A stretch of DNA of 64,000 bases from Enterobacteriaceae bacterium (GTDB lineage: Bacteria; Pseudomonadota; Gammaproteobacteria; Enterobacterales; Enterobacteriaceae), in assembly GCA_902363335.1 (NCBI GenBank), contig CABIZV010000006.1, positions 248,001 to 312,000 of the forward strand. Direction: 5' to 3'. The notes below the pieces were generated by a model. It was not told the origin of the DNA. It made no database searches and saw only the letters and a list, made by a program, of their open reading frames with translations. Below are positions 51,242 to 60,325 of this stretch, in pieces. The first letter of the stretch is position 1. Each line of letters opens with the position of its first letter. The position numbers and the translations under genes were made by a program.

Positions 51242-51927
51242 TCGGCTTGTTCTCCATAAGCTGAGTAGAGATTAAGTTCCTTCATCCCTTGATTGCTATT
51301 GATCCAAGCATACATTTCAGCATTACTGCGCAGAGAGAGGCGACGCATTGCGCTATTCTTCTGTGCACTAATGGTTTTATTACTCTTTTTCAACAACGCT
51401 GCAATCTGGTTGATTCCCCATCCTTTCGCTAAGAGACGCAGTACTTTACGTTCTGAGAGCGTCAACATCACTAAACGGTCGCTATCGCTCTCAATTTCAT
51501 CGTTATTTTGTAATGAAAGCAGCGTCTGGCTGATGTTTTCTGAACTGACACTCCCCTGCTGGATGGCTTTTATGACGCGTTCAACCGGGTCGGAGTCGGA
51601 GAGTAAGGTACTTTCCGGCCGCATAAGAAATTCAACCGCTAAGGAATAATATTGCCGGCTAATCATAAATACCCAATGGATATCTCGATACTGAGACAAT
51701 AAGGTATAGTATTGCTCACATAGCGCACGGGGGTGTCTGATATCGCCTGAGAAATCAATAATAACAACATCAGTACGCCGAAGTTGAAGCAGAGTTAACT
51801 CTTCCAGAGACTGACAAAAATTAAGTTCATAATTGGGAAAATGTGTTCCCATGATGGTGCTAAGGCCGGACTGCATTACCGGTATCTTGCTGATTATCAC
51901 CGCGAATTTACAGAACTCTGGCGACAT
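51202..51927 (-). CDS. yjjQ: LuxR-type regulator YjjQ
   Basis: 241 residues, the E. coli length. The N-terminal half resembles a degenerate receiver, and the LuxR domain (LTLSERKVLRLLAKGWGINQIAALLKKSNKTISAQKNSAMRRL) lies near 150-195. In E. coli YjjQ represses flagellar, capsule and other genes and is itself silenced by H-NS. First gene of the yjjQ-bglJ operon. The 274 bp upstream (51928-52201) are AT-rich, as expected of an H-NS target, and hold no gene. Confidence 0.92.
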   Translation of the reverse strand: MSPEFCKFAVIISKIPVMQSGLSTIMGTHFPNYELNFCQSLEELTLLQLRRTDVVIIDFSGDIRHPRALCEQYYTLLSQYRDIHWVFMISRQYYSLAVEFLMRPESTLLSDSDPVERVIKAIQQGSVSSENISQTLLSLQNNDEIESDSDRLVMLTLSERKVLRLLAKGWGINQIAALLKKSNKTISAQKNSAMRRLSLRSNAEMYAWINSNQGMKELNLYSAYGEQAEWKSTAGSSASLS

Positions 51928-52201
51928 AAAACCTCCGTATCCATTCGAAGATTCATTTCCTGAATATAAAACTCTTTTACGTGGGAGAAAATATTGTCAG
52001 GAAAATAAACCCATCCGTTTCCATTTCCTTTGATGCAATTTTACTTCGATAATCAAGAGCCAATAAATTATGTTGCTACACGGATGTACTGGCAGGGTTG
52101 ATTCATGGAGTATGGCATATCAAATAGCACGCAATAACTTAGAAAATATTAACAATGGCGTAAGCAAAATTAAAATCAATGTTTTGTATTTTATTACTCA
52201 A

Positions 52202-53089
52202 TTACATTCTTAATTTGAATTCTTTTGGCGTCATACCTCCCCGTTTACGGAAAAAACGTGAGAAGTAGGTCACATCACTAAATCCCAGATAATCAGAAAC
52301 CTGCGTGATCGTCATACTGGTGTACTGGAGGCTTCTTTTTGCCTCAAGCAGTAGGCGTTGATGTAATACCCCCAGCGCACTGGTGCCGTGGAACTCGCGG
52401 CATAAGCAGTTCAGATAGGTGGTGGATATCCCCAGCCTTTGCGCATATTCAGCCAGGGAAAGATGTTCCCGATAGTGGCTTTCTATTAGCCGGGCAAACT
52501 GACGCAATACCCCGCGTTTACGTTCGCTTTTATCTTCAACGGCCACTGGCTTTGTCCCTTGCCGGTTTAACCAGACCAACAACGCGCTTAGCAGGGAATA
52601 AAGCATCATCTCTCGCGCGTCATTCTCCTCGGTATACTCCTCCAGCAGCGCCGCAAAGAGGGCATGAATGTGCCTGCTTGAGCGTTTAACCGCAAGACAG
52701 CGCGGTCGGCTGAGCACATCGAGTTGACGGCCAAACTGCGCCTCAAGTTGACTCAGCAGCGGCAATGCCAAAGAAAGAACGTATCCCTGCGTCCCCGGCG
52801 AAAAGCGAAAACCGTGAACACACAGCGACGGAACGACCTGAATGCTCGCTTCATTAACCACTCGCCGCTCACCTTCAATGTCGATCTCCGCCTGACCCTT
52901 ATGCAGGTACAGCAGCTGCACCATCTCAACATGTTGATGCACCCGGATATGCCAGGCATAAAGACTGCTGCGCTTGAGAATTGATTCACAGTGCAATAGG
53001 TCGGGCGTCGGCCAACCGCGATGTTCACCATAGAGCTTAAACACCGGCACGGTATCCGGTGATAGCTGCGCAGCACCCGTACGTTTCAT
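52202..53089 (-). CDS. pobR: AraC-family regulator, PobR-like
   Basis: 295 residues. An N-terminal cupin-like effector domain (about 15-165, with HVEMVQLLYLHKGQAEIDIEGE) and a C-terminal AraC double helix-turn-helix (about 200-293, SLAEYAQRLGISTTYLNCLCRE and ITQVSDYLGFSDVTYFSRFFRKRGGMTPKEFK). Placed 3 bp after pobA on the same strand, it is expected to activate pobA in response to 4-hydroxybenzoate, as AraC-type PobR proteins do. The gene symbol rests on that context. Confidence 0.85.
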   Translation of the reverse strand: MKRTGAAQLSPDTVPVFKLYGEHRGWPTPDLLHCESILKRSSLYAWHIRVHQHVEMVQLLYLHKGQAEIDIEGERRVVNEASIQVVPSLCVHGFRFSPGTQGYVLSLALPLLSQLEAQFGRQLDVLSRPRCLAVKRSSRHIHALFAALLEEYTEENDAREMMLYSLLSALLVWLNRQGTKPVAVEDKSERKRGVLRQFARLIESHYREHLSLAEYAQRLGISTTYLNCLCREFHGTSALGVLHQRLLLEAKRSLQYTSMTITQVSDYLGFSDVTYFSRFFRKRGGMTPKEFKLRM

Positions 53090-53092
53090 CTT

Positions 53093-54277
53093 TTACTCCA
53101 CCGTTTCATAGGGTAGTCCAACGTAGTTCTCCGCAATCGTGGTCAGCCCCGCACGCGATCCCAGATAGTACTGACGATCGGCTTCCTGCATCTTCTTATC
53201 AAACGCACTCTTGCTCTGAAAGTCATGCAGCAGATGAGTCATAAACCAGCTAAAGCGTTCACCTTTCCATACCCGGTTCAATGCTAATTGCGAATACTGG
53301 CTCAACAGGTCGGTGCGACCGTTGTGATAATACTGACGCAGAATGCGCCATAGGTAGTTCACATCGGATACCGCCAGATTCAGCCCCTTAGCGCCGGTCG
53401 GTGGAACGATATGAGCGGCATCGCCTACGAGGAACATCCGACCGTACTGCATCGGCTCCACCACATAACTGCGCAGCGGCGCAATGCTCTTCTCAAGTGA
53501 GTGACCAGTCACTAACTTTTGGCCTAATTCATCCGGCAATCGGCATTTCAGCTCGTTCCAGAAGCGTTCGTCCGTCCACTGCTCTACTTTGTCGGTAAGG
53601 GGCACCTGCAAATAATAGCGACTTCTGGTTAGTGAGCGCTGACTACACAAAACAAACCCACGTTCATGATGAGCGTAAATCAGCTCTGGATTGACCGGCG
53701 GCGTATCTGAAAGAAGCCCCAGCCAGCCAAACGGCCAGACGCTTTCATACTCACGCAAAATTTCACGTGGAATGCTTTGCCGCGACACGCCGTGGAATCC
53801 ATCGCAACCCGCCACAAAATCACACTCGATTTTGCATTGCTCCCCATTGTGCATAAAGGTTACGGACGGTTTATCACTTTTTAGTGAGTGCAACTGAACC
53901 TGCTCAACGCCATAAATCGTCGGGGCGCCGCTGGACTGCCGCGCCTCCATCAGGTCGCGGGTCACTTCCGTTTGCCCATAGACCATCACGCTTTTACCGT
54001 GCGTGAGTTCGCTTAACGGAACCGGAATACGTTGCCCGGAAAACAGGAATTCAACCCCGTGATGAATCAAGCCTTCAGCGTCCATCCTGCGGGAAACTCC
54101 CGCTTCACGCAGCAGCTCAACGGTGCCGTTTTCAAGGATGCCTGCGCGAATGCGCCCCAGCACATACTCTGGCGTCTGGCGCTCGAGTATCACGGTTTTA
54201 ATCCCCGCATTATGCAGCAACTGCCCTAGCAGTAACCCCGAAGGCCCAGCACCGATAATGGCAACTTGCGTGTTCAT
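53093..54277 (-). CDS. pobA: 4-hydroxybenzoate 3-monooxygenase
   Basis: 394 residues, the length of the Pseudomonas enzyme. An FAD flavoprotein that hydroxylates 4-hydroxybenzoate to protocatechuate with NADPH and O2. Motifs in order: GAGPSGLLLGQLLHNAG (FAD, about 9-25), the DG motif VAGCDGFHGVSR (about 155-166) and GDAAHIVPPTGAKGLNLAVSD (about 285-305). It starts the pobA-pobR unit. It is absent from this place in E. coli K-12, and the protocatechuate ring-cleavage genes are not in the window. Confidence 0.95.
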   Translation of the reverse strand: MNTQVAIIGAGPSGLLLGQLLHNAGIKTVILERQTPEYVLGRIRAGILENGTVELLREAGVSRRMDAEGLIHHGVEFLFSGQRIPVPLSELTHGKSVMVYGQTEVTRDLMEARQSSGAPTIYGVEQVQLHSLKSDKPSVTFMHNGEQCKIECDFVAGCDGFHGVSRQSIPREILREYESVWPFGWLGLLSDTPPVNPELIYAHHERGFVLCSQRSLTRSRYYLQVPLTDKVEQWTDERFWNELKCRLPDELGQKLVTGHSLEKSIAPLRSYVVEPMQYGRMFLVGDAAHIVPPTGAKGLNLAVSDVNYLWRILRQYYHNGRTDLLSQYSQLALNRVWKGERFSWFMTHLLHDFQSKSAFDKKMQEADRQYYLGSRAGLTTIAENYVGLPYETVE

Positions 54278-54558
54278 AGGATGACCTCACATTCTGGTTA
54301 ATTATTTGTTTATTTTTTGTATTCATAAAGTTTCAGAATGCATTTTTGATAACTCGGTAACGAAAAAGAAGGCCAGAATGCGTTCAAAAATTGCACTTTC
54401 GAACAGATTTGCAAAAGTGTGGGCGGCATCAACTCTTTGTCATTCATTGGATGGGTGCCGAATTTTTGCACATTGTTTGATCCCAACCGGATAATCCTTT
54501 CGCGCGCTTCGGGTAAAAGTAGGTGATACACGGGCGTTTTTGGGTATCAGGATCATTA

Positions 54559-55335
54559 ATGGAAGGCGATCGGTCAGAACAGCGCATCATCACGCGGCTC
54601 TGTATTCAGTGCGGCATTTTTCTTTTGCAACATGGGGCGGAGAGTGCCCTGGTGGAGGAGCTATCAACGCGGCTGGGTCGTGCGCTTGGCATGGACAGCG
54701 TCGAGAGCGCGATATCGTCAAACGCCATTGTGCTCACCACCATCAAAAACGGACAGTGCCTTACCTCAACGCGTAAAAATAGCGATCGCGGCATTAATAT
54801 GCACGTGGTGACTGAAGTCCAGCATATCGTCATTATGGCCGAGCATAAGTTGCTGGATTATAAAGATGTTGAGAAGCGCTTCCTGCACATCAAACCGCTA
54901 CGCTATCCTCGCTGGTTGGTGGTGCTGATGGTTGGGCTATCGTGCGCTTGTTTCTGCAAACTCAATAACGGCGGCTGGGATGGCGCGTTCGTCACCTTAT
55001 GCGCCAGCACCGTCGCCATGTATATTCGCCAGGTGCTGACGCACCGTTCCATGCACCCGCAGATTAACTTCGGGCTCACGGCCTTCGTCGCCACCACGGT
55101 TTCCGGGCTGATGCTGCAACTTCCCGCCTTTGGGCAGACTTCCACGGTCGCCATGGCAGCCAGTGTTCTGCTGTTGGTTCCCGGTTTTCCGCTGATAAAT
55201 TCCGTCGCCGATATGTTCAAGGGCCATATCAATACCGGGTTAGCTCGCTGGGCCATTGCCAGCCTTCTGACGCTTGCGACCTGCGTCGGCGTGGTCATGG
55301 CGATGACGTTATGGGGGCTACGCGGATGGGTGTGA
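54559..55335 (+). CDS. yjjP: YjjP, N-terminal half of a split ThrE-type exporter
   Basis: 258 residues from the ATG at 54559 (AGGA site upstream), which gives an N terminus like E. coli YjjP. A cytoplasmic DUF1212 domain (about 1-110) is followed by five membrane helices. YjjP works with YjjB; the pair corresponds to one ThrE-family protein, and YjjPB exports succinate in E. coli under anaerobic conditions. The stop overlaps the yjjB start by 10 bp. Confidence 0.94.
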   Translation: MEGDRSEQRIITRLCIQCGIFLLQHGAESALVEELSTRLGRALGMDSVESAISSNAIVLTTIKNGQCLTSTRKNSDRGINMHVVTEVQHIVIMAEHKLLDYKDVEKRFLHIKPLRYPRWLVVLMVGLSCACFCKLNNGGWDGAFVTLCASTVAMYIRQVLTHRSMHPQINFGLTAFVATTVSGLMLQLPAFGQTSTVAMAASVLLLVPGFPLINSVADMFKGHINTGLARWAIASLLTLATCVGVVMAMTLWGLRGWV

Positions 55336-55799
55336 TCGATTTTCTGTTACTGCTGGCGCAAGACATGGTGCTATCGGCAATTCCTGCCGTGGGCTTTGCG
55401 ATGGTATTTAACGTCCCGCACCGCGCATTGCCCTGGTGTGCGTTGCTGGGGGCCATTGGCCACGCATCACGCTTTGTGATGATGACGGCGGGCTTCAATA
55501 TTGAATGGTCGACGTTCCTCGCGGCGATGCTGGTCGGCAGCATTGGTATTCAGTGGTCGCGCTGGTATCTCGCACACCCCAAAATTTTCACCGTGGCCGC
55601 CGTCATCCCCATGTTCCCGGGGATTTCCGCCTATACGGCCATGATCTCCGCGGTCAAGATTAGCCACTTTGGCTATTCCGAAGAGATGATGATCACCCTG
55701 CTCAGCAACTTTCTTAAAGCCACATCCATCGTTGGCGCGCTCTCCATCGGCCTGTCTATTCCGGGGCTGTGGCTGTATCGCAAGCGCCCACGGGTTTAA
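55326..55799 (+). CDS. yjjB: YjjB, C-terminal half of a split ThrE-type exporter
   Basis: 157 residues from the ATG at 55326, as in E. coli; another ATG five codons upstream is in frame. A DUF3815/ThrE-2 membrane domain with about four or five helices and the conserved VAAVIPMFPGISAYTAMISAVK segment. Partner of YjjP in succinate export. The overlapping start implies translational coupling. Confidence 0.94.
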   Translation: MGVIDFLLLLAQDMVLSAIPAVGFAMVFNVPHRALPWCALLGAIGHASRFVMMTAGFNIEWSTFLAAMLVGSIGIQWSRWYLAHPKIFTVAAVIPMFPGISAYTAMISAVKISHFGYSEEMMITLLSNFLKATSIVGALSIGLSIPGLWLYRKRPRV

Positions 55800-55806
55800 C
55801 ATAAAC

Positions 55807-55828
55807 GGCGGCATATGAGTGTGCCGCC
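55807..55828. terminator. Weak hairpin after yjjB
   Basis: ggcggca/tgccgcc, a 7-bp stem with an 8-nt loop just after the yjjB stop. No U run follows, so it may only partly separate yjjPB from dnaTC. Confidence 0.35.
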
Positions 55829-55914
55829 CTCACCTAACCTTGTGCTACTATGTGCATTATTCGGGCGGATTTTCCCGCCCCCTTCCCGTGTTTTTTCTGT
55901 ATTGAGATAGTGTT

Positions 55915-56454
55915 ATGTCTTCTCGTATTTTAACGCCTAACGTGATTGGTATTGACGCCTTCAGCGCCGATCCGGTGGCGATTCTTGCGCAAACCGAGGG
56001 CGGTGCGCTCGCGGTGTTTGCCAATAATCAGCCCGCGTTCTATGCCATTACGCAAGAACGACTGGCACAGCTATTGGCGCTGGAAGAAAAGCTATCCCGC
56101 CCGGGCAGCGACGTGACGCTGGATGCGCAGTTCTTTGAAGAACCGACGCCAGCCCCCATCTCTGTCCCGATGGGTAAATTTGCCATGTACGCGGGCTGGC
56201 AGCCGGATGCCGAATTTTTGCGCCTTTCCGCGCTGTGGGGCATTGCGCTCAGCGAGCCGGTCACGCCGGAAGAACTGGCCTCCTTCGTCGCCTACTGGCA
56301 GGCGGAAGGTAAAGTGTTCCATCACGTTCAATGGCAGCAAAAGCTCGCGCGCAGCGTACAAATGGGCCGGGCAAACAGCGGCAACCAGACGCGCCGCGAT
56401 ATCAATACGGTCAGTGAGCCTGATAACAGTATTCCACCGGGTTTCAGAGGTTGA
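55915..56454 (+). CDS. dnaT: Primosomal protein DnaT
   Basis: 179 residues, the E. coli length. DnaT works with PriA and PriB to pass DnaB-DnaC to restarted replication forks. The ssDNA-binding C-terminal part contains MGKFAMYAGWQPDAEFLRLSALWG, FVAYWQAEGKVFHHVQWQQKLARS and the tail PDNSIPPGFRG. It lies 2 bp upstream of dnaC in an operon. Confidence 0.96.
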   Translation: MSSRILTPNVIGIDAFSADPVAILAQTEGGALAVFANNQPAFYAITQERLAQLLALEEKLSRPGSDVTLDAQFFEEPTPAPISVPMGKFAMYAGWQPDAEFLRLSALWGIALSEPVTPEELASFVAYWQAEGKVFHHVQWQQKLARSVQMGRANSGNQTRRDINTVSEPDNSIPPGFRG

Positions 56455-56456
56455 GC

Positions 56457-57194
56457 ATGAAAGACGTTGGCGAATTAATGAAACGCTTGCAGAAGATGAT
56501 GCCTGCACATATCGAACCGGCTTTTAAAACCGGTGAAGAGCTGCTGGCCTGGCAAAAGGAACAGGGCGAGATCCGCGCCGCCGCGCTGGCGCGTGAAAAC
56601 CGCGCCATGAAGATGCAGCGCACCTTTAACCGCTCCGGTATTCGTCCGCTGCACCAGAACTGCTCGTTTGAAAACTATCGTATCGAAAATGAAGGCCAGA
56701 TGAATGCGCTGGCGAAAGCGCGTCAGTACGTCGATGAATTTGACGGCAACATCGCCAGCTTTGTTTTCACCGGCAAACCCGGCACCGGCAAAAACCATCT
56801 CGCCGCCGCCATCTGTAACGAACTGCTGCTGCGCGGTAAATCGGTGCTTATCATCACCGTCGCCGATATTATGTCTGCCATGAAAGAGACTTTCGGCAGC
56901 CGGGAAACCAGCGAGGAGCAGCTGTTAAACGATCTGAGCAACGTCGATCTGCTGGTGATCGATGAGATCGGTATGCAAACAGAGTCTCGTTATGAAAAAG
57001 TGATCATTAACCAGATCGTCGACCGCCGATCTTCGTCCAAGCGCCCTACCGGTATGCTGACCAACAGCAATCTGGATGAGATGAACAAAATGCTCGGCGA
57101 ACGCGTAATGGATCGTATGCGTCTGGGCAACAGCCTTTGGGTGGTCTTTAACTGGGACAGCTATCGCAGCCGCGTCACCGGCAAAGAGTATTAA
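56457..57194 (+). CDS. dnaC: Helicase loader DnaC
   Basis: 245 residues from the ATG at 56457 (MKDVGELMKRLQKMMPAH). An AAA+ ATPase that loads DnaB helicase onto ssDNA. The DnaB-binding N terminus (about 1-50) is followed by Walker A GKPGTGKNH (K112), Walker B LLVIDEIG and sensor motifs. A TTG two codons upstream is in frame, but the ATG matches E. coli. Downstream of dnaT. Confidence 0.97.
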   Translation: MKDVGELMKRLQKMMPAHIEPAFKTGEELLAWQKEQGEIRAAALARENRAMKMQRTFNRSGIRPLHQNCSFENYRIENEGQMNALAKARQYVDEFDGNIASFVFTGKPGTGKNHLAAAICNELLLRGKSVLIITVADIMSAMKETFGSRETSEEQLLNDLSNVDLLVIDEIGMQTESRYEKVIINQIVDRRSSSKRPTGMLTNSNLDEMNKMLGERVMDRMRLGNSLWVVFNWDSYRSRVTGKEY

Positions 57195-57262
57195 GATAAA
57201 TCTGGTGAATGAGAAGCGTATACTCATTAGATTCACTTTTACTAGCACACACGAGTACAGCC

Positions 57263-57754
57263 ATGAAATCAGTTAAATCGATGCTTTGCCGCGCCATCAT
57301 TGCTAGCGCATTTATTTCCACGGCGGCAGGTGCCGTATCGTTAAATGATCTAAGCAGCGCGGCAAGTCAGCTTACCGGCGGTAGCAGCACCTCTCAAAGC
57401 GGCGGAACTTCCCTGTCTACCCTGACCAGCCTGCTGAACGGCGGCAGCCAGTCGCTGAGCTCAAGCACCATGAACAACGCGGCCGGCATTATGCAGTACT
57501 GCGCTAAGCAGAAACTGGCTTCGGTGACTGACGTGAACAACGTGAAAGACCAGGTGCTGGATAAACTCGGCCTTAACACCCAGGCCGAACAGAAAAAAGA
57601 TACCGGTTATATGGACGGTATTGAGGGTCTGCTGAACGCCAAAGACGGTCAGAAACTGGATCTCGACAGCCTTGGCAATTCCGAGCTGGGTAAAAAAGTC
57701 AAAACCAAAGCCTGCGATCTGGTGTTAAAACAGGGCGTTAACTTCCTGTCCTGA
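57263..57754 (+). CDS. yjjA: DUF2501 protein YjjA
   Basis: 163 residues from the ATG at 57263. Signal peptide at about 1-24 (MKSVKSMLCRAIIASAFISTAAGA), then a Ser/Gly/Thr-rich low-complexity stretch and a conserved C-terminal half with two cysteines (MQYCAKQKL and TKACDLVLKQG), which may form a disulfide. Periplasmic, function unknown. An earlier in-frame start at 57209 would bury the signal peptide and is rejected. Confidence 0.92.
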   Translation: MKSVKSMLCRAIIASAFISTAAGAVSLNDLSSAASQLTGGSSTSQSGGTSLSTLTSLLNGGSQSLSSSTMNNAAGIMQYCAKQKLASVTDVNNVKDQVLDKLGLNTQAEQKKDTGYMDGIEGLLNAKDGQKLDLDSLGNSELGKKVKTKACDLVLKQGVNFLS

Positions 57755-57764
57755 TAACTAATTA

Positions 57765-57798
57765 CGGTGAATGAAATTATTGATTTCATTCACCGATT
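57765..57798 (+). terminator. Hairpin after yjjA
   Basis: 13-bp perfect stem (57765-57777 with 57783-57795) with a 5-nt loop and a weak U-rich tail. Likely end of the dnaTC-yjjA transcript. Confidence 0.65.
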
Positions 57799-57951
57799 CT
57801 ATATCCACAGCAAAATATTGGTTATTTATAAACCAATTCTGAACAACAACACACTTTCACCACGTTAGAATTGCAGACAGATGACAGCGCAATTACATTG
57901 TGATGTTAATTTCTGTTCCGCCAGCGCGTCTGGCGCTGTTGAGGACGTGTA

Positions 57952-60246
57952 GTGTCAGAGATGTTATCCATTGCGCTCTTTTTGGCTTCCATTGCAATCT
58001 ATGCCTGGAAGGCAGGGCGAAATAGATGGTGGTTTGCCGCCACCCTAACGGTACTGGGCCTGTTTGTGGTCCTGAATATCACCCTGTACGCCAGCGACTA
58101 CTTCACCGGCGATGGGATCAATGATGCGGTTCTCTACACCCTGACCAATAGCCTGACCGGCGCGGGCATCGGCAAATATATTCTCCCGGGCGTCGGGATT
58201 GTCGTCGCGCTTATCGCCGTATTTGGTGGCCTCGGCTGGCTGCTACGCCGACGTCGTCATCATCCTCACCACTTTGGTTACAGCCTGTTGGCGCTCATTC
58301 TCGCGGTGGGTTCTGTAGACGCCAGCCCGGCATTTCGTCAAATCAGTGAACTGGTAAAGTCTCAGTCACGCGACGGCGATCCTGACTTTGCGGCCTACTA
58401 TAAAGAACCGTCCAAAACGATCCCCAATCCTAAACTGAACCTCGTCTATATTTACGGCGAGAGTCTTGAGCGCACCTATTTTGACGAGCAGGCATTTCCT
58501 GACCTCGCACCGGAGCTTGGCGCGCTGAAAAATGAGGGACTGGATTTCAGCCACACTATGCAGCTTCCGGGCACCGACTACACCATCGCGGGCATGGTCG
58601 CTTCGCAGTGCGGCATCCCATTATTTGCCCCGTTTGAAGGCAATGCTTCAGCCTCGTTGTCGAGCTTCTTCCCGCAAAATATCTGCCTTGGCGATATCCT
58701 GAAAAACTCCGGCTACCAGAACTATTTTGTACAGGGCGCTAACCTGCGCTTTGCCGGTAAAGACGTGTTCCTGAAGTCCCACGGTTTTGACCATCTGTAC
58801 GGCGCGGAAGAGCTGAAAGGCACCGTCGCCGACCCGGCCTACAAAAACGACTGGGGCTACTACGACGACACCGTGCTGGACGAAGCGTGGAAGAAATTTG
58901 AAACGCTCTCGCGTGAGGGCAAACGCTTCTCGCTGTTCACCTTAACCGTCGACACCCACCACCCGGACGGTTTTATCTCCCGCAGCTGTAACCGCAAGCG
59001 TTATGACATCAACGGCAAGGCGAATCAGTCGTTTAGCGCGGTGGCCTGTAGCCAGGAGAGCATTGCCGAATTTATCAATAAGATCAAAGCATCACCGTGG
59101 TTTAAGAACACGATAATCGTGGTTTCCTCCGACCATCTGGCGATGAAAAACACCGCCTGGGATGAGCTCAACAAGCTCGACCGTAGCAATCTGTTCTTCG
59201 TCATTCGCGGCGATAAACCGGATGCCCAGGAGCTGCTGGCGGTGAAGCGCAGCACCATGGATAACGGCGCGACGGTGCTCGATTTGCTCGGCGGCGATAA
59301 CTTTATTGGCCTTGGCCGCAGCAGCCTCTCCGGGCAGTCACTGTCCGAAGTATTCCTCAATATGAAAGAGAAAGTGCTGGCCTGGAAACCGGATATCATT
59401 CGTTTGTGGAACTTCCCGAAAGAGATCAAAAATTTCTCGGTCGATACTCAGAAAAATATGATCGCCTTCTCAGGCAGCCACTTCCGTCTGCCGCTGCTGC
59501 TGCGCGTGTCGGATAACCGCGTTGAACCGCTGCCGGAGAGTGAATACTCCGCGCCGCTGCGCTATCAGTTAGCCGATTTTGCGCCGCGCGATAACTTTGT
59601 GTGGGTCGACCGCTGCTACAAGATGGGGCAACTGTGGTCGACAGAATTATCCCTCTCCACCGACTGGTGCGTGTCTCAGGGCCAACTGGGCGGCGAGCAG
59701 AAAGTGCAGCACATTGATAAAGCCCTGTGGAACGGGAAAACGGAGTTTAAAGATACCGTCATTGATATGGTGCGTTACAAAGGTAACGTCGATACGCTGA
59801 AAACCGTTGATAACGATATCCGCTATAAGGCCGACAGCTTTATCTTTAACGTGGCAGGCGCGCCGGAAGAGGTGAAAAGCTTTAGCGGCATCTCCCGCCC
59901 TGAGTCGTGGGGGCGCTGGTCGAATGCGCAACTGGGCGAGCAGGTGAAGATTGAATATCAGCATCCGTTGCCCAAGCGCTTTGATTTAGTGATTACCGCC
60001 AAAGCCTTTGGCCCGAATGCGGATAAACCGATTCCGGTACGCGTGGGCAAAAATGAGCAGATCCTGACGCTCAGTAACGACGTCACGACCACCACGCTGC
60101 ACTTTGATAACCCGTCAGACGCCAGCACGCTGGTGATTGTGCCGCCGACCCCTCAGTCAACCAATGAGGGGAACATTCTCGGTCACTCACCGCGTCAGCT
60201 AGGGATTGGGATGGTGGAAATTAAAGTGGTGGCTTCAGAAGGTTAA
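57952..60246 (+). CDS. opgB: Phosphoglycerol transferase I (OpgB/MdoB)
   Basis: 764 residues, started at the GTG at 57952. An inner-membrane enzyme that moves phosphoglycerol from phosphatidylglycerol to periplasmic glucans. Four N-terminal helices (about 5-22, 28-46, 80-98 and 105-122) are followed by a periplasmic sulfatase-like domain, with YIYGESLERTYF (metal and catalytic threonine region), LTVDTHHPDGF and VVSSDHLAM. Convergent with tsr. Confidence 0.96.
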   Translation: MSEMLSIALFLASIAIYAWKAGRNRWWFAATLTVLGLFVVLNITLYASDYFTGDGINDAVLYTLTNSLTGAGIGKYILPGVGIVVALIAVFGGLGWLLRRRRHHPHHFGYSLLALILAVGSVDASPAFRQISELVKSQSRDGDPDFAAYYKEPSKTIPNPKLNLVYIYGESLERTYFDEQAFPDLAPELGALKNEGLDFSHTMQLPGTDYTIAGMVASQCGIPLFAPFEGNASASLSSFFPQNICLGDILKNSGYQNYFVQGANLRFAGKDVFLKSHGFDHLYGAEELKGTVADPAYKNDWGYYDDTVLDEAWKKFETLSREGKRFSLFTLTVDTHHPDGFISRSCNRKRYDINGKANQSFSAVACSQESIAEFINKIKASPWFKNTIIVVSSDHLAMKNTAWDELNKLDRSNLFFVIRGDKPDAQELLAVKRSTMDNGATVLDLLGGDNFIGLGRSSLSGQSLSEVFLNMKEKVLAWKPDIIRLWNFPKEIKNFSVDTQKNMIAFSGSHFRLPLLLRVSDNRVEPLPESEYSAPLRYQLADFAPRDNFVWVDRCYKMGQLWSTELSLSTDWCVSQGQLGGEQKVQHIDKALWNGKTEFKDTVIDMVRYKGNVDTLKTVDNDIRYKADSFIFNVAGAPEEVKSFSGISRPESWGRWSNAQLGEQVKIEYQHPLPKRFDLVITAKAFGPNADKPIPVRVGKNEQILTLSNDVTTTTLHFDNPSDASTLVIVPPTPQSTNEGNILGHSPRQLGIGMVEIKVVASEG

Positions 60247-60263
60247 TCGCATATTGCTTGACC

Positions 60264-60319
60264 TTAATTCCCTCCCGGCTTTGCACCGGGAGGGAATTAA
60301 CGCGCCCGGACTGGGCGCG
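60264..60319. terminator. Double hairpin between opgB and tsr
   Basis: A 15-bp perfect stem (60264-60278 with 60286-60300, 7-nt loop) is followed directly by a second stem, cgcgccc/gggcgcg (60301-60307 with 60313-60319). A short U-rich tail follows the second on the plus strand. Bidirectional terminator for convergent genes. Confidence 0.8.
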
Positions 60320-60325
60320 TAGGTT

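Noticed and set aside
54306..54531. Small frames on both strands between pobA and yjjP
   Set aside because: AT-rich promoter region; neither frame has a ribosome site or a recognisable product.
55863..55896. GC hairpin with a later T run before dnaT
   Set aside because: The stem is only 6 bp and the T run lies about 10 bases away, so it does not look like an intrinsic terminator or a recognised leader.
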